DNA of 8,541 nucleotides from Acidimicrobiales bacterium (GTDB lineage: Bacteria; Actinomycetota; Acidimicrobiia; Acidimicrobiales; Poriferisodalaceae), in contig JAGQSP010000453.1 of assembly GCA_020439485.1 (NCBI GenBank), positions 1 to 8,541 on the forward strand, given 5' to 3'. The notes under the pieces were generated by a model. It was given only the letters and a program-made list of their open reading frames with translations. It made no database searches and was not told where the DNA came from. The position numbers and the translations under genes were made by a program. Of this stretch, positions 5,541 to 8,541 are shown piece after piece (the stretch's first letter is position 1; the number at the start of each line of letters is the position of its first letter).

Positions 5541-5942
5541 ATGCAGGTCCCGTCCAGCGGATTCAACGATGCTCTGGGCATCGAGTTCGAAGAGGTCACC
5601 GCAGATCGGGTCGTGCTGACCGTCGATGTGCAACCCAAGCACCACCAGCCGTACGGAATAGTGCACGGCGGCGTGTGGTGCGCCCTGGTGGAGACCGCGG
5701 CCAGTGTCGCCGCTGCGACCTGGTACGGCGACAAGGGCAAGGTCGTCGGCGTCTCGAACCACACCGACTTCTTGAGAGCCATCGGTGATGGCAGGGCGAC
5801 CGCAACGGCCACCCCCATCCACAGAGGGCGTCTTCAGCAGCTGTGGTTGGTCGAGATAGTGGACGGCCAGCAACGATTGCTGGCCCGCGGGCAGGTCCGC
5901 ATACAGAACCTTCCCGAAACAACCGACCAGACCCAGGACTAA
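5541..5942 (+). CDS. PaaI-type hotdog-fold thioesterase
   Basis: 133 residues, the usual length of a single hotdog domain. The family motif is clear: PYGIVHGGVWCALVETAASVAAA (38-60), with H42-G43-G44 in the turn and Glu51 in the position of the catalytic acid on the central helix. VVGVSNHTDFLRAI (about 68-81) is the second conserved strand. Enzymes of this type hydrolyse acyl-CoA thioesters, often aromatic or short-chain; the substrate here is unknown. An upstream ATG at 5439 is in frame, but the ATG at 5541 has a perfect GGAGG five bases upstream (5531-5535) and begins where homology should. No SigF-type promoter is seen before it, unlike the divergent universal stress protein gene. Its TAA overlaps the TAG of the convergent NuoF-like gene by two bases. 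Confidence 0.9.
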   Translation: MQVPSSGFNDALGIEFEEVTADRVVLTVDVQPKHHQPYGIVHGGVWCALVETAASVAAATWYGDKGKVVGVSNHTDFLRAIGDGRATATATPIHRGRLQQLWLVEIVDGQQRLLARGQVRIQNLPETTDQTQD

Positions 5943-7381
5943 CCCTGGGGACCCGAGTGCAACTGGGCCGGGTAGGCACCTTCCCACGCCTGACCTTCGG
6001 TCCAGTCGGGGTTTACTTCGAGGTGGGCCCGCTCGTAGCGCGCCCGTCCGCCTTCAATGTCCACCAGCGGAACCGTGGGCACCGCTTCTACGGCAGGGGC
6101 GGTGCCGGCGGCCTGGGCCAGTATCGCCTCGGAGAAGTCTGTGATGAGCGCGCCTGCGATGTCGCCCTGCTGGGACGCCAGCGCACAGCGGGCACCCTCG
6201 ACAACGGTCTCGGTCCGCGTGAGAAACTGTTCGAGCAGCTCGTCGTGAACCGCGCCCTCGCCCATCAGCACCGACATCATGTCGGCTAGTTCGAGACCGT
6301 CTGCTTTGCAAGGTGTGCACTGACCACACGACTCGACGGCCAGGAATCGGGCCACCCCGGCAGCAACTGCGACCGGGTCTTGTTCGCTGGAGAAGAACCG
6401 CAGTGCACCCGAGCCCACATGGATCGATTCGTCGCCGGACCCATATCCGAGAGGGGTATCGAACCGGTCGGCCGGCACGAGGGGGTGCGAAACGCCCGGC
6501 ATCATCGCCAGCAGGGGCGAAGTGGCCGACACGCCGGCTTCGGACAGAACCTGGTTTGTGGTTGAACCAACTGGCACCTCTACCACGCCGTGCTGGTCAA
6601 GTGGCCCGGTGATGGTGCACAACATCGTGCCCGGCTGGTCCTTGGTGCCCCGCTCGCGGAACCAGGCCGAACCGAACCGGGCGATGTCGGCGACGTGTGC
6701 CAGCGTCTCGACATTGTTGACCACAGTCGGCGGTATGTCCGTCGCACCGTCGACCGTTGCCATCTCGACTTCGGCAGTCGAGCGATCATCACCTTCGAGG
6801 TCGGTCCCATGGCGCCAGGGCGGACTCACGCGCGGGAACGGCGGGCGGCCGGCGACCACCTCCAGCAGAGCCGTTTCTTCACCAAAGAGATAGCGATCGG
6901 GCCCCAGCACCAACTCGACGGAGGGCGCGTCAGCGAAGGCAGAGCTGGCCTCGATGTCGCCGATTGCTTGTTGCAGACGCTCGACCTCGGTTTCGAACTT
7001 GGCCTTTGTTGCCACGACAACGCGACCCGCACCGACCGCTCGGGCCGCAATCAGGGCTCCCTCCAACACCTTGTATGGGTTGCGTCTGATCAGCAGCCGG
7101 TCCTTGAAAGAACCAGGTTCACCCTCGGCGGCGTTCACCACCAGCGTCGGCGGTCTGGCTGCCGACGCTGAGTGCTCGGCGGTGGTGCGCCACTTGGTGG
7201 CGGTCGGAAAGCCGGCGCCGCCCCGGCCGCGCAGCCCGGAGTCATGGATCATCTCGAGCAGCTGCTCGGACGACCAGGTGGAAGCCGTAGCCCAGCCCCT
7301 GGCGCCTCCGGCGCTCAGGTGTGCCGTCAGGTCGCGGACCTCGGTGGGCATGAGCACGCGATTTTGAAGCTCGTTTCTCAT
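5939..7381 (-). CDS. Orphan NuoF-like NADH-binding flavoprotein (51-kDa subunit family)
   Basis: 480 residues. The FMN/NAD(H) domain has GLRGRGGAGFPTATKW (49-64), NAAEGEPGSFKDR (83-95) and YLFGEETALLE (164-174). An SLBB-type segment lies near 250-328. The C-terminal domain carries an N3-type 4Fe-4S ligand set, SCGQCTPC (C352, C355, C358) plus C399. This matches NuoF, HoxF and FdsB electron-input subunits. No NuoE, NuoG, hydrogenase or dehydrogenase gene is adjacent here, so it is an orphan. Two oddities: the NADE motif of complex I is NAAE, losing the Asp at residue 85, and about 28 extra acidic residues (189-216) sit before PTVVNNVETL. A 50-residue tail follows the cluster domain. The promoter at 7417-7392 places it in the stress regulon; AGGAG seven bases before the ATG overlaps the -10. 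Electron partner unknown. Confidence 0.87.
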   Translation of the reverse strand: MRNELQNRVLMPTEVRDLTAHLSAGGARGWATASTWSSEQLLEMIHDSGLRGRGGAGFPTATKWRTTAEHSASAARPPTLVVNAAEGEPGSFKDRLLIRRNPYKVLEGALIAARAVGAGRVVVATKAKFETEVERLQQAIGDIEASSAFADAPSVELVLGPDRYLFGEETALLEVVAGRPPFPRVSPPWRHGTDLEGDDRSTAEVEMATVDGATDIPPTVVNNVETLAHVADIARFGSAWFRERGTKDQPGTMLCTITGPLDQHGVVEVPVGSTTNQVLSEAGVSATSPLLAMMPGVSHPLVPADRFDTPLGYGSGDESIHVGSGALRFFSSEQDPVAVAAGVARFLAVESCGQCTPCKADGLELADMMSVLMGEGAVHDELLEQFLTRTETVVEGARCALASQQGDIAGALITDFSEAILAQAAGTAPAVEAVPTVPLVDIEGGRARYERAHLEVNPDWTEGQAWEGAYPAQLHSGPQG

Positions 7382-7391
7382 GGGTGGGCTC

Positions 7392-7417
7392 CTACCCTGG
7401 AAACCACGTCGTCAAAC
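7392..7417 (-). promoter_or_regulatory. SigF/SigB-type promoter for the NuoF-like gene
   Basis: On the minus strand GTTT (7417-7414), 16 bases, then GGGTAG (7397-7392), ten bases before the ATG at 7381. The AGGAG that would serve as ribosome binding site shares its AG with the -10 element, so it would be mostly absent from the mRNA if transcription starts at the usual distance. The site lies in the 68-base gap shared with the divergent fumarase gene. Confidence 0.73.
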
Positions 7418-7449
7418 CGTCGCACTCAACCAACGAAGGGACGGCGAAC

Positions 7450-8541
7450 ATGAATGACGTTCGGCTCTATGGCTCCAACACCCAGGCGGCCATCGCCAAC
7501 TTCGACGTTTCTGGCGAAACGGTCGACCACCGCATCATCGAGGCCCTGGCCCACATCAAGGCATGTTGTGCCATCGCGAATTCGCACGCCGACGTGGGCC
7601 GTCTCGATCGCGAGATCGCAGCAGCGATCGTAGGCGCCGCCGAAGAGGTCGCCACTGGCAAGCACCGCGATCAATTCCCCGTCGACGTCTTCCAGACGGG
7701 GTCGGGCACCTCGACCAACATGAACGTCAACGAGGTCCTGGCTTCCATCGCTTCGTCGGTTTCGGGGTTGGCCGTGCACCCGAACGATCACGTGAACATG
7801 TCGCAATCGACCAACGACACCTTTCCTACCGCGATACGTGTAGCCGTGTCGCTGGCCATACGCGACCAGCTGCTACCAGCGCTCGGGCAACTCGCCGATG
7901 CCCTGGCCGACAAGGCCGTAGAGTTCGGCGACGTCGTCAAGCCCGGTCGCACCCATCTAATGGATGCCACCCCTGTGATGCTCGGCGACGAGTTCGGCGG
8001 TTACGCCGCCCAGATCCGCGAGTCGATCGAGCGCATCGCCTCTGCCCAAACCCGTCTGGTGCGCCTGCCGCTTGGCGGAACCGCAACCGGCAACGGTCTC
8101 AACACTCCCCCAGGGCATGCGGCCATGGTTCGTGAGCTCTTGACGGAACGCACGGGGGTTCGGTGGCAGCCCCCGCTGCACCACTTTGCAGTCCAGGGCG
8201 GCCAGGATGCCCTCGTCGAGGCCTCGGCGCAGCTTCGCGGAGCCGCCCTGGCGATGTTCAAGATCGCCAACGACATCAGGCTGATGGCCAGCGGCCCCCG
8301 CACCGGATTGGGCGAGTTGACCCTCACCGAGCTACAGCCCGGCTCGTCGATAATGCCGGGCAAGACCAATCCGGTCATATGCGAGGTGGTCATACAGGTG
8401 TGCGCACAGGTGGTGGGCAACGACACGGCCATCGCATTCGCAGGGTCGCGCGGCGAGCTGGAATTGAACGTGTACCTGCCCGTGATGGCTCGAAACCTGC
8501 TCGAGTCGGTGGATCTTCTGGCCGGGTCGTGCACCTCGCTT
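7450..8541 (+). CDS. fumC: Class II fumarate hydratase (FumC), 3' end outside the window
   Basis: 364 codons, open to the right edge. Fumarase C interconverts fumarate and malate in the TCA cycle as a homotetramer without iron. The superfamily signature is GSSIMPGKTNPV, with the mobile-loop catalytic serine and Lys. Substrate-site blocks are also present: FQTGSGTSTNMN, HPNDHVNMSQSTND and GRTHLMDATP, whose His matches the E. coli FumC catalytic His. GPRTGLGEL and ELNVYLPVMARNLLES favour fumarase over aspartase, and the sequence closely resembles mycobacterial FumC as I recall it. AAGGGA ends eight bases before the ATG. The protein begins MNDVRLYGSNTQ, so the usual first 15-20 residues, with the D-(T/S)-MG-x-V-x-VP motif, are missing; no upstream frame supplies them. 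Roughly 100 residues of the C-terminal domain should lie beyond the window. No SigF-type promoter is seen. Confidence 0.93.
   Translation, partial: MNDVRLYGSNTQAAIANFDVSGETVDHRIIEALAHIKACCAIANSHADVGRLDREIAAAIVGAAEEVATGKHRDQFPVDVFQTGSGTSTNMNVNEVLASIASSVSGLAVHPNDHVNMSQSTNDTFPTAIRVAVSLAIRDQLLPALGQLADALADKAVEFGDVVKPGRTHLMDATPVMLGDEFGGYAAQIRESIERIASAQTRLVRLPLGGTATGNGLNTPPGHAAMVRELLTERTGVRWQPPLHHFAVQGGQDALVEASAQLRGAALAMFKIANDIRLMASGPRTGLGELTLTELQPGSSIMPGKTNPVICEVVIQVCAQVVGNDTAIAFAGSRGELELNVYLPVMARNLLESVDLLAGSCTSL

Noticed and set aside
7382..7449. Upstream in-frame extension of the fumarase from GTG at 7384
   Set aside because: The added residues have no resemblance to the fumarase N-terminus, and the ATG at 7450 has a good ribosome binding site.

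Overview
The window is GC-rich, densely coded DNA that looks actinobacterial. A class such as Acidimicrobiia is my guess, from the SigF/UsfX-type gene pair, the actinobacterial style of FumC and the Rv2629-like BaeRF2 protein; no rRNA or marker gene confirms it. Nearly every base is in a gene. There are no tRNA or rRNA genes, insertion sequences or CRISPR arrays that I can see, and no gene-free stretch longer than 300 bases.

Layout: (1) at 1-24 lie the first codons of a leftward gene, divergent from a small four-cysteine protein (139-522, +). (2) A leftward general-stress sigma module follows: GAF-SpoIIE phosphatase (3105-1783), UsfX/RsbW-like anti-sigma factor (1703-1320) and SigF/SigB-type sigma factor (1323-565), the last two overlapping by 4 bases. 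(3) Divergent from the phosphatase is a rightward unit: BaeRF2/Rv2629-like protein (3165-4190), STAS anti-sigma antagonist (4220-4528) and HATPase kinase (4539-5021). (4) A leftward universal stress protein (5448-4999) is divergent from a hotdog thioesterase (5541-5942, +). (5) A leftward orphan NuoF-like flavoprotein (7381-5939) is divergent from a class II fumarase (7450 to the right edge, incomplete).

The main observation is that six intergenic sites carry one promoter signature, GTTT-N15/16-GGG(T/A)A, matching the known SigB/SigF-type consensus. They sit before the left-edge gene, the four-Cys protein, the anti-sigma/sigma pair, the BaeRF2-STAS-HATPase unit, the universal stress protein and the NuoF-like gene. 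I found no such site before the phosphatase, the thioesterase or the fumarase. The window therefore reads as a sigma factor, its partner-switching regulators and a local set of its targets, with feedback on both the anti-sigma/sigma pair and the STAS/kinase pair. At three targets the -10 element ends only 9-10 bases before the ATG, which suggests leaderless or nearly leaderless mRNAs.

Proposed logic (inference): the GAF-SpoIIE phosphatase senses a signal and dephosphorylates the STAS protein. The STAS protein then frees the sigma factor from its anti-sigma factor. The sigma factor switches on stress effectors and more of its own regulators, while the HATPase encoded beside STAS re-phosphorylates STAS and resets the switch.
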